NCBI GenBank assembly: GCA_902801255.1
Contig: CADCHO010000002.1
Location: 41,475 to 105,474, forward strand
Direction: 5' to 3'
Source: an uncultured Eubacteriales bacterium
Lineage (GTDB): Bacteria; Bacillota; Clostridia; Peptostreptococcales; Anaerovoracaceae
DNA: 64,000 nucleotides
Shown here: positions 37,387 through 46,169 of the stretch, in pieces
Position numbering within the stretch: position 1 is the first letter of the stretch
Layout of the letters: each line of letters opens with the position of its first letter
Program-made: the position numbers and the translations under genes
The notes under the pieces: generated by a model
The model's database searches: none
Told to the model about the DNA's origin: nothing
Seen by the model: only the letters and a program-made list of their open reading frames with translations

Positions 37387-38616
37387 ATGAATTTATTTCA
37401 AAAGTGGATGAACATCAGTCTCGTACTGAGAATTTTCATCGGTCTTATCATAGGAGCTATCCTTGGATTCATCATCCCGTCGCAGCAGTGGATCTCGATT
37501 TTCGGTGACGTGTTCGTCGGAGCACTCAAGGGCATCGCACCTGTACTGGTATTCGTACTGGTCGCATCATCGCTTGCCAACGCAAAGGGCGGTAACGCGG
37601 ACAGATTCAAAGTAGTTATTTTCCTGTACATGCTCAGTACGCTCATCGCAGCATTCGTCGCAGTATGCATGAACTTCACTTTCAGAGTTAAGGTTCCTCT
37701 GACAGGCGTTGAGAACGTTGCCGAAGACCTGACTCCTCCGGGATCGGTATTCGAGGTTCTCAAGAATCTGTGTCTGAGCTTTGTCAACAACCCGATCAAC
37801 GCCATTGCAAGTGCAAACTACATCGCTATCCTGTTCTGGGCAGTAGTGATCGGTCTTGCTCTCAAGGCGGCCAGTGCGGGAACAAAGAAAGTCTTCAGCG
37901 ATCTGGCGGAATCACTTTCAGTTGTAGTTCGCTGGGTCATCAACTGCGCACCATTCGGTATCATGGGTCTCGTATTTAACGCAGTTTCAACAAGCGGACT
38001 CGCTATCTTCATGCACTATGGTCAGCTGGTAGCTCTGCTGGTAAGCACAATGTGCCTTACTTCGCTCGGTATCAATGCGATCATCGTAGGTCTGGTACTA
38101 AGACGTAACCCTTATCCGCTCATGTGGTACTGCATCAAGAGAAGTGCTCTCACAGCTTTCTTCACAAGAAGCTCTGCTGCGAACATCCCTGTAAACATGG
38201 AGCTCTGCAAGGATCTCGGACTTGACGAGGATATGTATTCTGTATCCATTCCTCTCGGCTCGACTATCAACATGGACGGAGCTGCAGTTACAATCACAAC
38301 TCTTACGCTGGTTGCCTGCTGGACAACAGGAGTGGATGTGACATTCCCTATGGCTATCCTGCTGAGTATCGTAGCTACACTTTCCGCATGCGGAACTTCC
38401 GGCGTTGCAGGCGGCTCGCTGCTGCTGGTACCTCTCGGATGCTCGATGTTCGGAATCCCTCAGGATATTGCCATGCAGATGGTAGGAATCGGATTCATCA
38501 TCAGCGTTATTCAGGATTCTGTAGAGACAGCTCTGAACTCCTCCGGAGACGCTATCTTCACAGCAACTGCAGAATTCTATTCGTGGAAAAAGGAAGGACG
38601 CGAACTTCCTCTGTAA
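37387..38616 (+). CDS. sstT: Na+/serine-threonine symporter SstT
   Basis: A 409-residue member of the dicarboxylate/amino acid:cation symporter family, with about eight helices and two hairpins. TRSSAANIPVNMELCKDLG with the SAANIPV serine-rich loop, GSTINMDGAAVTITTLT and SACGTSGVAGGSLLLVPL match SstT closely. It imports serine and threonine with Na+. The frame extends 20 codons upstream into the terminator, so the ATG at 37387 with AAGGAGAAG is the start. It fits amino-acid fermentation. Confidence 0.94.
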   Translation: MNLFQKWMNISLVLRIFIGLIIGAILGFIIPSQQWISIFGDVFVGALKGIAPVLVFVLVASSLANAKGGNADRFKVVIFLYMLSTLIAAFVAVCMNFTFRVKVPLTGVENVAEDLTPPGSVFEVLKNLCLSFVNNPINAIASANYIAILFWAVVIGLALKAASAGTKKVFSDLAESLSVVVRWVINCAPFGIMGLVFNAVSTSGLAIFMHYGQLVALLVSTMCLTSLGINAIIVGLVLRRNPYPLMWYCIKRSALTAFFTRSSAANIPVNMELCKDLGLDEDMYSVSIPLGSTINMDGAAVTITTLTLVACWTTGVDVTFPMAILLSIVATLSACGTSGVAGGSLLLVPLGCSMFGIPQDIAMQMVGIGFIISVIQDSVETALNSSGDAIFTATAEFYSWKKEGRELPL

Positions 38617-38636
38617 AACATCTAAACTCGCAATTC

Positions 38637-38671
38637 AAAAACGCTGGAGCCTATGCTTCAGCGTTTTTTTC
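38637..38671. terminator. Terminator after sstT
   Basis: ACGCTGGAGC/GCTTCAGCGT stem with a CTAT loop and seven T residues; the A run before it makes it usable from the opposite strand as well. Confidence 0.88.
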
Positions 38672-38729
38672 TGGATATCGTAAACTGTTAAGGTATCATA
38701 AATATTCACTAAAACTGAGAGGGGAGGCG

Positions 38730-39830
38730 TCAGACTTGCTGTTTCGCCTTCCTTCTTTCGATATATCTCTCAAACTGCAGCTTGAGTAAAGCAGCTATCG
38801 GGACGGCAACGAGCATTCCTACAACACCACCGACTTTACCGCCGGCAAGAAGTGCGATTATGACCAATACAGGATGTACTTCCACGTTGCTGCTCAGCAT
38901 CCTCGGATTGATTATATTACCGTCGATAAACATAACAGCTGCGAGTATTATGCCGCCGATGATCAGATGGCTTAAGGAGCCTTCTGCCAGGCATACGATT
39001 ATCAGTGATCCGAATCCCACGACCGGCCCTACATAAGGTACCAGATTGCCTATTCCTGTAAGAATGCCGATTACTACCGCATATGGCACTCCTGCTATAA
39101 GAAGTGCAATAGAGGACAGTAAGCCGACTAAGGCCGCATCTATTGACTGCCCCCTTATATAGCCTGAGAAAACTCTGTTAGCATCTGCGGAGAGCTGAGA
39201 AAGTCTGTTCCTGGTACTGTCGCTGGCCATTATATGCAGTACTTCAGCCCAATATTTGAATATTTTTTCATCAAGAAGGAAGTATATTGCAAATATCACT
39301 GCAAAAAGCAGGGTAGATGCGCCGGATTTGATGCCGTTGAATATCTTGCCCAGTTTGTCCCCGGCACTTCCGAGGTTGATGTTCATACTGGCCAGCTGCT
39401 TTTCTATGGTTGTCCAGAATCTTGAAAACTGATCGGCCAGAGCAACAAGATATTCTTTGATTTCCGCAGGGTTGAATGCTGACAGACTCTTTGTGACAGT
39501 AACGGCGATTATTCCCAGAATAACGCCCAGGGCCAGCAGCACAATGACGAAAGTCAACACAACTGCTGCGATCTTTTTTGCAGACGGTTTTTTCATCGAG
39601 CCGAAAAGCTTCTTCTCAAACAACTTTACGACAGGACTGAGCAGATATGTGAATACAAGCCCCAGCACGAGAGGCCTCAGAACTGAAGAAGCAAAGGACA
39701 GAACGTTCCCTGTCTTACCTGCAAGATAGTATATTATAAGGCACAGTACGAATACCGTAAGTGCGGACGCGACTGCATATATCGCTTTTGTCATATATTC
39801 CTGATTGTAATATTTATCCAGTTTTCTCAT
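38730..39830 (-). CDS. AI-2E family transporter (PerM/YhhQ-like)
   Basis: A 366-residue membrane protein with seven or more helices in the pattern of the AI-2 exporter (TqsA/PerM) family. Key regions are the GLVFTYLLSPVV helix pair, a cytosolic amphipathic segment, GYIRGQSIDAALVGLLSSIAL, GIGNLVPYVGPVVGF and GKVGGVVGMLVAVPIAALLK. Members export autoinducer-2 or exchange Na+/H+; the true substrate here is unknown. The C-terminus is basic (RRKAKQQV). It is monocistronic on the minus strand; the region upstream of its start also carries the promoter of the phosphoesterase gene. Confidence 0.92.
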   Translation of the reverse strand: MRKLDKYYNQEYMTKAIYAVASALTVFVLCLIIYYLAGKTGNVLSFASSVLRPLVLGLVFTYLLSPVVKLFEKKLFGSMKKPSAKKIAAVVLTFVIVLLALGVILGIIAVTVTKSLSAFNPAEIKEYLVALADQFSRFWTTIEKQLASMNINLGSAGDKLGKIFNGIKSGASTLLFAVIFAIYFLLDEKIFKYWAEVLHIMASDSTRNRLSQLSADANRVFSGYIRGQSIDAALVGLLSSIALLIAGVPYAVVIGILTGIGNLVPYVGPVVGFGSLIIVCLAEGSLSHLIIGGIILAAVMFIDGNIINPRMLSSNVEVHPVLVIIALLAGGKVGGVVGMLVAVPIAALLKLQFERYIERRKAKQQV

Positions 39831-40018
39831 TTTGACCCTTCCTGAACAATTTGCCGCGCTGATGCGCCGCTGAGAAGTACTCTCTTTAAAGAATAATACA
39901 TTAATAGTTTTTCAACTCAAAGGATTTTTCATTTTCACGTGGTATACTCTTCAGGTAAGTCAGTAAAACATAAAGCAGCGACGGTATTCATGAAGAAAGC
40001 TGCAAGCAGGAGTAATAA

Positions 40019-40729
40019 TTGAACGTATTAGTTATACCTGATATTCACCTGAAGGGGTGGATGTTTGACAGAGCCGCAGAACTTATGAATTACGGTATGG
40101 CAGACAAAACAGTATGTCTGATGGATATACCGGATGAATGGGGTCATGGAAGTGACCTCGAGTTATATAGAGAAACATTCGACAAAGCGATAGAGTATGC
40201 CCGGAAGTTTCCGGAAACACTGTGGTGCTATGGGAATCATGATCTTTCATATATCTGGCTGCAACCTGAAAGCGGGTTTTCTGCTTATGCCATACAGACA
40301 GTCAGCAGCAAGCTGGCAGAGTTAAGGAAAGCTTTGAGAGACAGCAGTCAGCTGGCATATATTCACAGGATAGACAATGTGCTGTTCATGCACGGAGGAC
40401 TGACACACGAATTCGTCAGGACCTATGCGCCTGATATTGACTATAAGGATACAGATGCGGTAATAAAAAGGATCAACAGCCTGGGCTTTCTGGAGATATG
40501 GGATGATGCATCACCTATATGGTTCCGGCCGCAGTATTATAATGAGAAAATGTACAGGGAGAAAGATCTTCTGCAGGTAGTCGGGCATACGCCGGTGAAA
40601 GAATCAGAGCGTTCCGGCAGTGTGTTTTCATGTGATCTGTTTTCGACTTACAGAAACGGAGATCCTATCGGAACACAGGAGTTCATCCTGATAGATACTG
40701 AGAACTGGCAATACCAGGGGATAAAATAA
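40019..40729 (+). CDS. Calcineurin-like metallophosphoesterase
   Basis: A 236-residue phosphoesterase. Motifs are PDIH (Asp8, His10), GNHD (72-75), MHGGLTHEF and a late VGHTPV. The usual GDxxDRG block is replaced by MDIPDEWG, so the bridging aspartate is probably Asp36. Substrates of such proteins range from phosphoproteins to dinucleotides and are not clear here. The start is TTG at 40019 after CAGGAG; a possible -10 TATACT lies at 39943. A 30-residue peptide gene follows 179 bases later. Confidence 0.82.
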   Translation: MNVLVIPDIHLKGWMFDRAAELMNYGMADKTVCLMDIPDEWGHGSDLELYRETFDKAIEYARKFPETLWCYGNHDLSYIWLQPESGFSAYAIQTVSSKLAELRKALRDSSQLAYIHRIDNVLFMHGGLTHEFVRTYAPDIDYKDTDAVIKRINSLGFLEIWDDASPIWFRPQYYNEKMYREKDLLQVVGHTPVKESERSGSVFSCDLFSTYRNGDPIGTQEFILIDTENWQYQGIK

Positions 40730-40908
40730 CAGACAAAGAAATGTGGAGCGATATTAGCTTTTGTAATATCGGACATGCAAAATAACCATTTTACTGTTAG
40801 CTATAAGAGTGTTATTTTTTTATCAGACAAAGAGAGCCGCACATCAGCATACTGATGAGAGCGGCATAGAAGATAAAATAATATATTCATTATATAGGAG
40901 GCAATAAA

Positions 40909-41001
40909 ATGGTAGGAATCATCGCAGTAGCAGGAATCGTTACAGTTTCCGGAATTCTCACTTATGAGTTCGAAGAGAAGATCGCTCCGAAGAACAACTA
41001 A
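40909..41001 (+). CDS. 30-residue hydrophobic peptide beside LysR paralogue 2
   Basis: An ATG at 40909 with a strong TAGGAGGCAATAA site encodes MVGIIAVAGIVTVSGILTY and then EFEEKIAPKNN. The first 19 residues could form one membrane helix with an external or cytosolic acidic tail. It converges on LysR paralogue 2 and shares a bidirectional terminator with it. The sequence differs from the peptide beside LysR paralogue 1, but size, helix and ribosome site are alike. Function unknown. Confidence 0.65.
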   Translation: MVGIIAVAGIVTVSGILTYEFEEKIAPKNN

Positions 41002-41033
41002 TAAAAACTTAAAAATCCATATCTTATAAAGGA

Positions 41034-41068
41034 AACGATCCGGCAGCAATGACGGATCGTTCTTTTCT
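41034..41068. terminator. Bidirectional terminator between small peptide and LysR paralogue 2
   Basis: AACGATCCG (41034-41042) and CGGATCGTT (41053-41061), then CTTTTCTTC. It ends two bases before the stop of the LysR gene on the other strand. Confidence 0.82.
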
Positions 41069-41069
41069 T

Positions 41070-41939
41070 CTAACGAATATTTTTCATGATGTATTTGATA
41101 ACAAACTTCGCAAGGGGACCGGCGTATTCGTATGATCTGATGCCTATCCCCAGAGTGCGGTAGGCTTCAGGCTGGAGCATGCGTGTATCATAATCACCGG
41201 GGAATTCATTTATAGTGAGCTCCGGCAGTATCGCCAGCCCCAGTCCGCGCTGCACCATTGACAGAACGGCGAAGTCATCCCTTGAATAATACCTTACCTG
41301 AGGCATGAATCCCGCATCTTCGAAAACCCTTTGGGGATCCTTGTCGTAGCTCTTATAGGTCATAATAAAAGGATAATCCTTAAGTTTTTCAACAGGCACA
41401 TAATCATACTTACTAAGCTCGTGGCCGGGAGGGAAGGCGATCAGCATCGGATCCTCGAGAATAGGTATGAAATCTATGCTTGCCTTATCCCCGGGATAGC
41501 TCATGAGAGCAATGTCGAGTGAACCATCAACCAGACCGTCTATCATCTCATCGTGACCAAGCTCTTCGATCTGAAAGACGACCTGAGGGTAATTATTCTG
41601 AAAGTATTCGATGATCTGAGGAACCCAATAGACTGAAGTGCTTACGAAGGTCCCTATCCTGATGGTGCCTTTGCGCAGCCCATTAAGCTCCGCGACTTCC
41701 TGATCAAATCGTTCTTCGCTTTCGACGATCCTTCTCATCGCGGGCAGGAGCGTCCTGGCTTCCTGAGTCGGTTCAACACCGCGGTTGGTTTTGACAAGAA
41801 GAGGAAAACCGACTTCGTCTTCAAAAGCCTTCATTATCTGCGTAAGGTAGGACTGCGTGTATCCGAGAGCCTGACCGGCTTTGGTGAGGCTTCCCTTGTC
41901 TATGGCAGTAAGCAGGATCCTTATCTTTTGTGTGTTCAA
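41070..41939 (-). CDS. LysR-family regulator, paralogue 2
   Basis: A 289-residue LysR protein highly similar over its whole length to the one at 29492-30361: identical stretches include GTIRIGTFVSTS, DFAVLSMVQ and YRTLGIGI. The start is a TTG (MNTQKIRILL) with a GGAG site upstream. The shared effector-domain blocks suggest related ligands, while the recognition helix (LGYTQSYLTQ vs LGYTQSNLTQ) is nearly the same, so the two may share operators. It is followed by a bidirectional terminator and preceded by the transglycosylase gene on the same strand. Confidence 0.9.
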   Translation of the reverse strand: MNTQKIRILLTAIDKGSLTKAGQALGYTQSYLTQIMKAFEDEVGFPLLVKTNRGVEPTQEARTLLPAMRRIVESEERFDQEVAELNGLRKGTIRIGTFVSTSVYWVPQIIEYFQNNYPQVVFQIEELGHDEMIDGLVDGSLDIALMSYPGDKASIDFIPILEDPMLIAFPPGHELSKYDYVPVEKLKDYPFIMTYKSYDKDPQRVFEDAGFMPQVRYYSRDDFAVLSMVQRGLGLAILPELTINEFPGDYDTRMLQPEAYRTLGIGIRSYEYAGPLAKFVIKYIMKNIR

Positions 41940-41963
41940 TTCACTCTACTCCGTTCTGTATTA

Positions 41964-42833
41964 TTAATACCAGCCTGAGGAGCGGAAATGCGCCCATGCT
42001 CTGGACGGAGAACCGTACCTGCGGGCTATGTATTTAAGTCCCCATCTTATCTGAGGCTCAGCGTTTGTATAATAGTCGCTTCCCTCGGAAGCCATCTTTT
42101 TGGCAGGTAATGCCTGCGGGATGCCGTGGGCTCCGCTGCTCTTGTTATGCGACCGCGGGTTCCAGCCCGATTCCCTGTTCCACAGATATATCAGCGGTTC
42201 AAGCTCCGATGAGTCCCATCCGAAATCCGGCAGAAGCGAAAGAGCATATTTCTGGTATTCTCCCTTGGTGCCGGATGCGATCGGCAGCGAATCAGGAATA
42301 TCGTCAGTTAACTTGTCCTCAGGGATGTAATAATCTTCGTCATCCACAGAAACGCGGCTCCAGCCGTTGCGGGTTATGCCTGTGCGCTTCACCATCTTGT
42401 CCTTCTCAAGCGTCCCTGCGCTTTTATAAGACATGTCTGCGCCTGTTCTGTATTCGATCTTTTCGGTGGTCCACAGGTATTCATATACTTCCTCAACAAC
42501 GGTTTCCGCGTATGTCTTCAGCGTTGCCGCTGCAACCTCATTTGCGTGCTCGTCCATGAAATAGGATGAACTCGCAAGAGTGGAAGAACAGACCTGATCG
42601 AAAACGCGCACTTCAACATTATGACACCAGATCCTGTATACAAAACAGCAGGCCAGTATCACTGATATCAGCTCGACCGCGATGATTCCCTTCAGTATTT
42701 TGGGCTTTGCGCTTGTTTTCCTTATATGTTTAGGAGGGTTGGCGCTTTCATCCCTGATATGTTTGGGGTTTGCACGGTCTGCTTTGGAGTGTTTAGGCTT
42801 TAAGTTTTCCTGATCGTTTTGGATGATGTTCAC
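41964..42833 (-). CDS. Membrane-anchored lytic transglycosylase (SLT domain)
   Basis: A 289-residue protein. Residues 1-47 are a cytosolic Lys/Pro-rich segment with near-repeats (KPKHSK, NPKHIRD, PPKHIRK, KPKILK). One membrane helix follows at about 48-68, then an external region. The C-terminus is an SLT-type lysozyme fold with LIYLWNRESGWNP (catalytic Glu), GAHGIPQALPAKKM and IRWGLKYIARRYGSP. It cleaves peptidoglycan glycan strands. It ends exactly with the SLT domain. The gene lies just upstream of LysR paralogue 2 on the same strand. Confidence 0.87.
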   Translation of the reverse strand: MNIIQNDQENLKPKHSKADRANPKHIRDESANPPKHIRKTSAKPKILKGIIAVELISVILACCFVYRIWCHNVEVRVFDQVCSSTLASSSYFMDEHANEVAAATLKTYAETVVEEVYEYLWTTEKIEYRTGADMSYKSAGTLEKDKMVKRTGITRNGWSRVSVDDEDYYIPEDKLTDDIPDSLPIASGTKGEYQKYALSLLPDFGWDSSELEPLIYLWNRESGWNPRSHNKSSGAHGIPQALPAKKMASEGSDYYTNAEPQIRWGLKYIARRYGSPSRAWAHFRSSGWY

Positions 42834-43056
42834 CTCTCTGAAACTTTAGGAGACACAATCATAATCAAATTATCATATAAAGCATTGGAATTTCAACGGT
42901 CTGAATAAAAGAAAGGGCTTTTCAGCGGAAAATGCTGAAGAATAAGGGGAAAAGGATTTGTAGTCAGTAGGGCAATTAATATAAAATAATTGCATCTTTT
43001 TTGTTCCCATTGAAAAAGGGTGGACTAGAGAAAACCTAAAGGAGGAGTAAGATAAA

Positions 43057-43659
43057 ATGGAAAAAAATGTAGTCGTAGCAGTATTCAAAGTTGAGAGTGA
43101 AGGTTATCAGGCACTTTCAGAACTCAGACAGGCAGCAGGTGCTGAGACATATCTCGTTTCCGCAGCAGCACTTGTAAAGAAAGAAAAAGACTCATGCTTC
43201 TATCTTGACGGATTTGACACAGGCGTGCAGACAACAAATGATACGATGATAGGCGGACTCATCGGAATGACGATAGGAATTCTCGGAGGTCCCCTCGGAA
43301 TGCTTCTCGGAGGAAGCTACGGCGCACTCGTCGGATCGACAGTCGATGCAGGCGAAGCTATGTTCGGAGCTTCAATGCTTGATCAGATCGCTGATAAGCT
43401 GGATGACGGCATGGTAGCTCTCGTTGCACTGACTGAAGAAGAGAATGAAGAAGCTCTTGACGCAAAACTATCTGCATATGATACGATAATTGCACGTTTT
43501 GATGCTGAAGCTGTAGCTGAAGAAGTAGACAGAGCTTATGAGAAGCAGGCTGAAATGGCAAGACAGGCAAGAATGGAGCTCCGCAAGGAACAGAAAGAGA
43601 AAGCACGCGAGGAACTTAAAGAAAATATGGAGATTCTCAGCGCTAACTTTACAAAATAA
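43057..43659 (+). CDS. DUF1269-like membrane protein
   Basis: A 200-residue protein resembling the DUF1269 group. A ferredoxin-like N-terminus (VVVAVFKVESEGYQALSELRQ) leads to a Gly-rich double membrane stretch at about 66-98 (GGLIGMTIGILGGPLGMLLGGSYGALVG), another alpha-beta block and a long charged C-terminal helix (about 150-200), probably a coiled coil. Function is unknown. An AAAGGAGGAG site precedes the ATG. It stands alone and is convergent with a small unknown gene, with a shared terminator. Confidence 0.75.
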   Translation: MEKNVVVAVFKVESEGYQALSELRQAAGAETYLVSAAALVKKEKDSCFYLDGFDTGVQTTNDTMIGGLIGMTIGILGGPLGMLLGGSYGALVGSTVDAGEAMFGASMLDQIADKLDDGMVALVALTEEENEEALDAKLSAYDTIIARFDAEAVAEEVDRAYEKQAEMARQARMELRKEQKEKAREELKENMEILSANFTK

Positions 43660-43678
43660 CTGATTACTGTAAAAAGGA

Positions 43679-43724
43679 AAAACCGCAGTCTTTGTTATCA
43701 CAACATCGAACTGCGGTTTTTATT
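43679..43724. terminator. Bidirectional terminator
   Basis: AAAACCGCAGT / ACTGCGGTTTT arms with a 20-base loop, T/A runs on both sides, between convergent genes at 43659 and 43723. Confidence 0.82.
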
Positions 43725-43932
43725 ATTCCTGCACAGTGATGACTTCGAAATCATTGTCATCTGTCTCGTGGAAGGATTCAAGCTTAGTCATCAGAGAAGT
43801 AACAGACTTTTCAGAATAACGCTTTGCCTCACTCTCTTCGAAAGTGTTAATAAAGCATTTATTCTTTGTTGAAAGCGATGCAACATAACCTGTCTCATTG
43901 CTAAACTTATTTGTCCACTTAATAATTACCAT
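43723..43932 (-). CDS. Small hypothetical protein, 69 residues
   Basis: Preceded on the minus strand by GGAAAGGAGGCCATAG, an excellent ribosome site. The protein begins MVIIKWTNKFSNETGYV and has an acidic tail (ETDDNDFEVITVQE). There are no membrane segments or cysteine motifs; KWTNKFSNETGYVASL resembles a small beta-sheet protein. The family is not recognised. It converges on the DUF1269-like gene. Confidence 0.65.
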   Translation of the reverse strand: MVIIKWTNKFSNETGYVASLSTKNKCFINTFEESEAKRYSEKSVTSLMTKLESFHETDDNDFEVITVQE

Positions 43933-44080
43933 TTCTATGGCCTCCTTTCCTTATATATATTGCTACAAGTTGGGATAATACTACTTTGTCAACCAGTTGT
44001 CAAATAATATAATATAATATAAAATAAACCTTTTATATAACTTAGCAAGAAATCCCCCATCCTCTATAGGTGGCGGGAGC

Positions 44081-44845
44081 ATGTCACGGAATTTGAATAT
44101 GAAGCTATTATTGACAAGCAGCCCTATAGGTATTTACAGAAGTAACGAACCGCTGAACTATAAAGGTTTCAATCCTGCAAACGGGATGGTGGACACTCTG
44201 AGGGAATTCTGGCCGGATAATGCCAGATGTCTTCTCATATCTGCTTTTCATGATGAGTATGAAATAAACGACAGAATGAGATATGACTATGAGCGTATCG
44301 TTAAAGATACGGGACTGTCATTATCATGCATGGACATATGCGATTCGCGGAACGGAAAAGAGAAGGCCGACGGACTACTGAGCTATGATTTTGTCATACT
44401 CGGAGGAGGTCATGTGCCGACTGAGAATGCGTTTTTCAGAAGGATAGGGCTTGAAGAAGGGTTCAGAGGGTTCGATGGAATAGTAATGGGCATCAGCGCC
44501 GGAACCATGAACTGTGCCCGAATCGTTTATGCGCAGCCAGAACTGCCGGGCGAAGCAGCTGATCCTGACTACGAACGGTTTATACCTGGCCTAGGACTGA
44601 CAGAATACAACCTGCTGCCTCACTACAACGCTGTAAAAAATGACATCCTTGATGGCATGCGCCTGATAGAAGACATCGCATTCGCTGACAGCACAGGAAA
44701 AACCATCTATGCGATCACAGATGGCAGTTATCTGTTGCAGACGGAAGACCGGGCGGAGATCCGTGGTGAAGCATATATGATACGTGATGGCGGGATCAGA
44801 CAGATATGCACTAATGACAATGTTTTAAAACTGCAGGTTGAATAA
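44081..44845 (+). CDS. Peptidase S51 (dipeptidase E-like) / type 1 glutamine amidotransferase-like protein
   Basis: A 254-residue cytosolic protein. The nucleophile block GISAGTMN matches the GxSAG elbow of the S51 family (PepE, cyanophycinase). VILGGGHVPTENAF and LLPHYN are further family blocks, and the catalytic histidine is likely in PHYN. It may cleave Asp-X dipeptides or related substrates. An alternative start lies at 44099; the one at 44081 has a GGTGGCGGGAG site just upstream. It stands alone with an AT-rich upstream region. Confidence 0.83.
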   Translation: MSRNLNMKLLLTSSPIGIYRSNEPLNYKGFNPANGMVDTLREFWPDNARCLLISAFHDEYEINDRMRYDYERIVKDTGLSLSCMDICDSRNGKEKADGLLSYDFVILGGGHVPTENAFFRRIGLEEGFRGFDGIVMGISAGTMNCARIVYAQPELPGEAADPDYERFIPGLGLTEYNLLPHYNAVKNDILDGMRLIEDIAFADSTGKTIYAITDGSYLLQTEDRAEIRGEAYMIRDGGIRQICTNDNVLKLQVE

Positions 44846-44886
44846 GATATTTGATAAAGCAGTATAAAAATAATGGGGGCTTTTCA

Positions 44887-45189
44887 ATGAATGAAGATGA
44901 AAAGATTTTAACTGCGGATAAAAAGCCTGACTATGCACAGGAGATAATCGCGATCATAAGAGGTGATGATTCTCCAAAAGTAAAGCTTATCAGGCTCGAG
45001 GACTATCATGAGAATGATATAGCAGAGGTCATTTCCGAGCTTACAGTACAGGAAAGAAAGAAGTTTTACCACGTGTGTCCTGCGGGGATGCTCGCGGAGA
45101 TCTTTGAGTATTTTGATGAGGATGATGCAGGGAAATACCTCGACGAAATGGATGTAAAAAAGGCAGCTGGCTGCTGCTTCTTAATGTGA
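44887..45189 (+). pseudogene. MgtE N-terminal-domain fragment
   Basis: A 100-residue product whose residues about 18-93 match the helical superhelical N domain of MgtE magnesium channels (DYHENDIAEVISEL, TVQERKKFYHV, YFDEDDAGKYLDEM). Full MgtE proteins have about 450 residues with CBS domains and a membrane part; here the frame ends abruptly in AAGCCFLM, and no CBS or membrane region follows. It looks like a truncated relic, or a free-standing N domain that binds something else. A GGGGG-type ribosome site precedes the ATG, so it could still be expressed. Confidence 0.6.
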
Positions 45190-45252
45190 TGCACCTGGCC
45201 TGACGAAGAAAACGTGTTTTCTGTTTCATATATGATTAATAAGGAGGGTAAG

Positions 45253-45405
45253 ATGAAAGGAAAAATTATCGCGTGCACAGTATGTGCTCTTACATGCTGC
45301 TGCCTGTATACTCACAGAAGAGTTATCAAGGCCGTTATCAAGAATGAGCCGATGCCGAAAGCACCTGAATGGCACTTCTGGGTAAAGCCTGAAGACCGCA
45401 GATAA
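45253..45405 (+). CDS. Small cysteine-rich membrane-type protein, 50 residues
   Basis: An AAGGAGGGTAAG site precedes the ATG at 45253. The peptide has a basic start, a hydrophobic cysteine-rich stretch (IIACTVCALTCCCLY, about residues 5-19) and a basic/aromatic tail ending EWHFWVKPEDRR. The helix could be membrane-inserted or acylated at cysteines. The frame extends 13 codons upstream without a ribosome site. I do not recognise it. Confidence 0.6.
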   Translation: MKGKIIACTVCALTCCCLYTHRRVIKAVIKNEPMPKAPEWHFWVKPEDRR

Positions 45406-45473
45406 GCGATCACGAGGAATGCCTCACAGGCAGGAGGGCAGAAGAGCATAGCCATGCAATAATTGGTTACAGA

Positions 45474-45503
45474 AAAAACAGGCAGCAATGCCTGTTTTTT
45501 ATT
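45474..45503. terminator. Bidirectional terminator
   Basis: AAAAACAGGCA / TGCCTGTTTTT with a GCAA loop, between the small plus-strand gene and the minus-strand ECF component gene. Confidence 0.88.
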
Positions 45504-45544
45504 AAGGTTGTAACAAGTGCGGGCAACCGAGTTTTGCAATCCGG

Positions 45545-46036
45545 CTAATGCGGGAGATGTCTGAAAAGCGGCTGAGCTGCCAGTGCCACGGCAATACCCA
45601 CGGTGAACTGTCCGATATTCCACGGAAGGCTGACTGCCGCAAGTGCCCAGCTGCCATACATAATGCGTTCAGCTATCAGATAGCCCGCGCACATGACAAG
45701 CCCACCGGCGATCAGGGAAAATACTTTTGATCTTTTTTCAATCAGAGAACCGGCAAGAAATGCCATGGCAAATTTTATTATGAAGCTCCATGGTGCCCAA
45801 AAGGCAAAACCGCCAAGAACATCGCCGAGCGAAGAACCGAGGGCTGCAGCAACTGCGCCCTGTTTTTTCCCGATTATAAGTACTCCAATGTAGATCATTG
45901 CGTCTCCGAGATGCACATAGCCCTGTGTCATCGGGATGGGTATTCTGAACAGGATAGTGCCAAGCAGAACGAGGCATGTCATGAGTGCGGTGAAGACGAG
46001 TTTATTTGTTCTGATGTCTGAAGAATTGGAACTCAT
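45545..46036 (-). CDS. ECF transporter S component (vitamin-type)
   Basis: A 163-residue membrane protein of about six helices with the ECF S-component look: FTALMTCLVLLGTILFRIPIP, YVHLGDAMIYIGVLIIGKKQG and ALGSSLGDVLGGFAFW. It would bind a vitamin or precursor and work with shared EcfA/A'/T subunits encoded elsewhere. It is divergent from a MocR-type gene whose relatives often respond to pyridoxal phosphate, so vitamin B6 is a reasonable guess; riboflavin-like substrates are the alternative. An AGGAGG site precedes the ATG. Confidence 0.82.
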   Translation of the reverse strand: MSSNSSDIRTNKLVFTALMTCLVLLGTILFRIPIPMTQGYVHLGDAMIYIGVLIIGKKQGAVAAALGSSLGDVLGGFAFWAPWSFIIKFAMAFLAGSLIEKRSKVFSLIAGGLVMCAGYLIAERIMYGSWALAAVSLPWNIGQFTVGIAVALAAQPLFRHLPH

Positions 46037-46169
46037 GTGAACCTCCTTTTAGCAGCTATTCTTGAACGGTACATATATATGGACTATAATAACAGGCAAC
46101 TGAGATTGTAAAAATGCTCATTTTGCGATTATTATTAATAACAATTTGCTTATATTTAGGAGAAAACGG

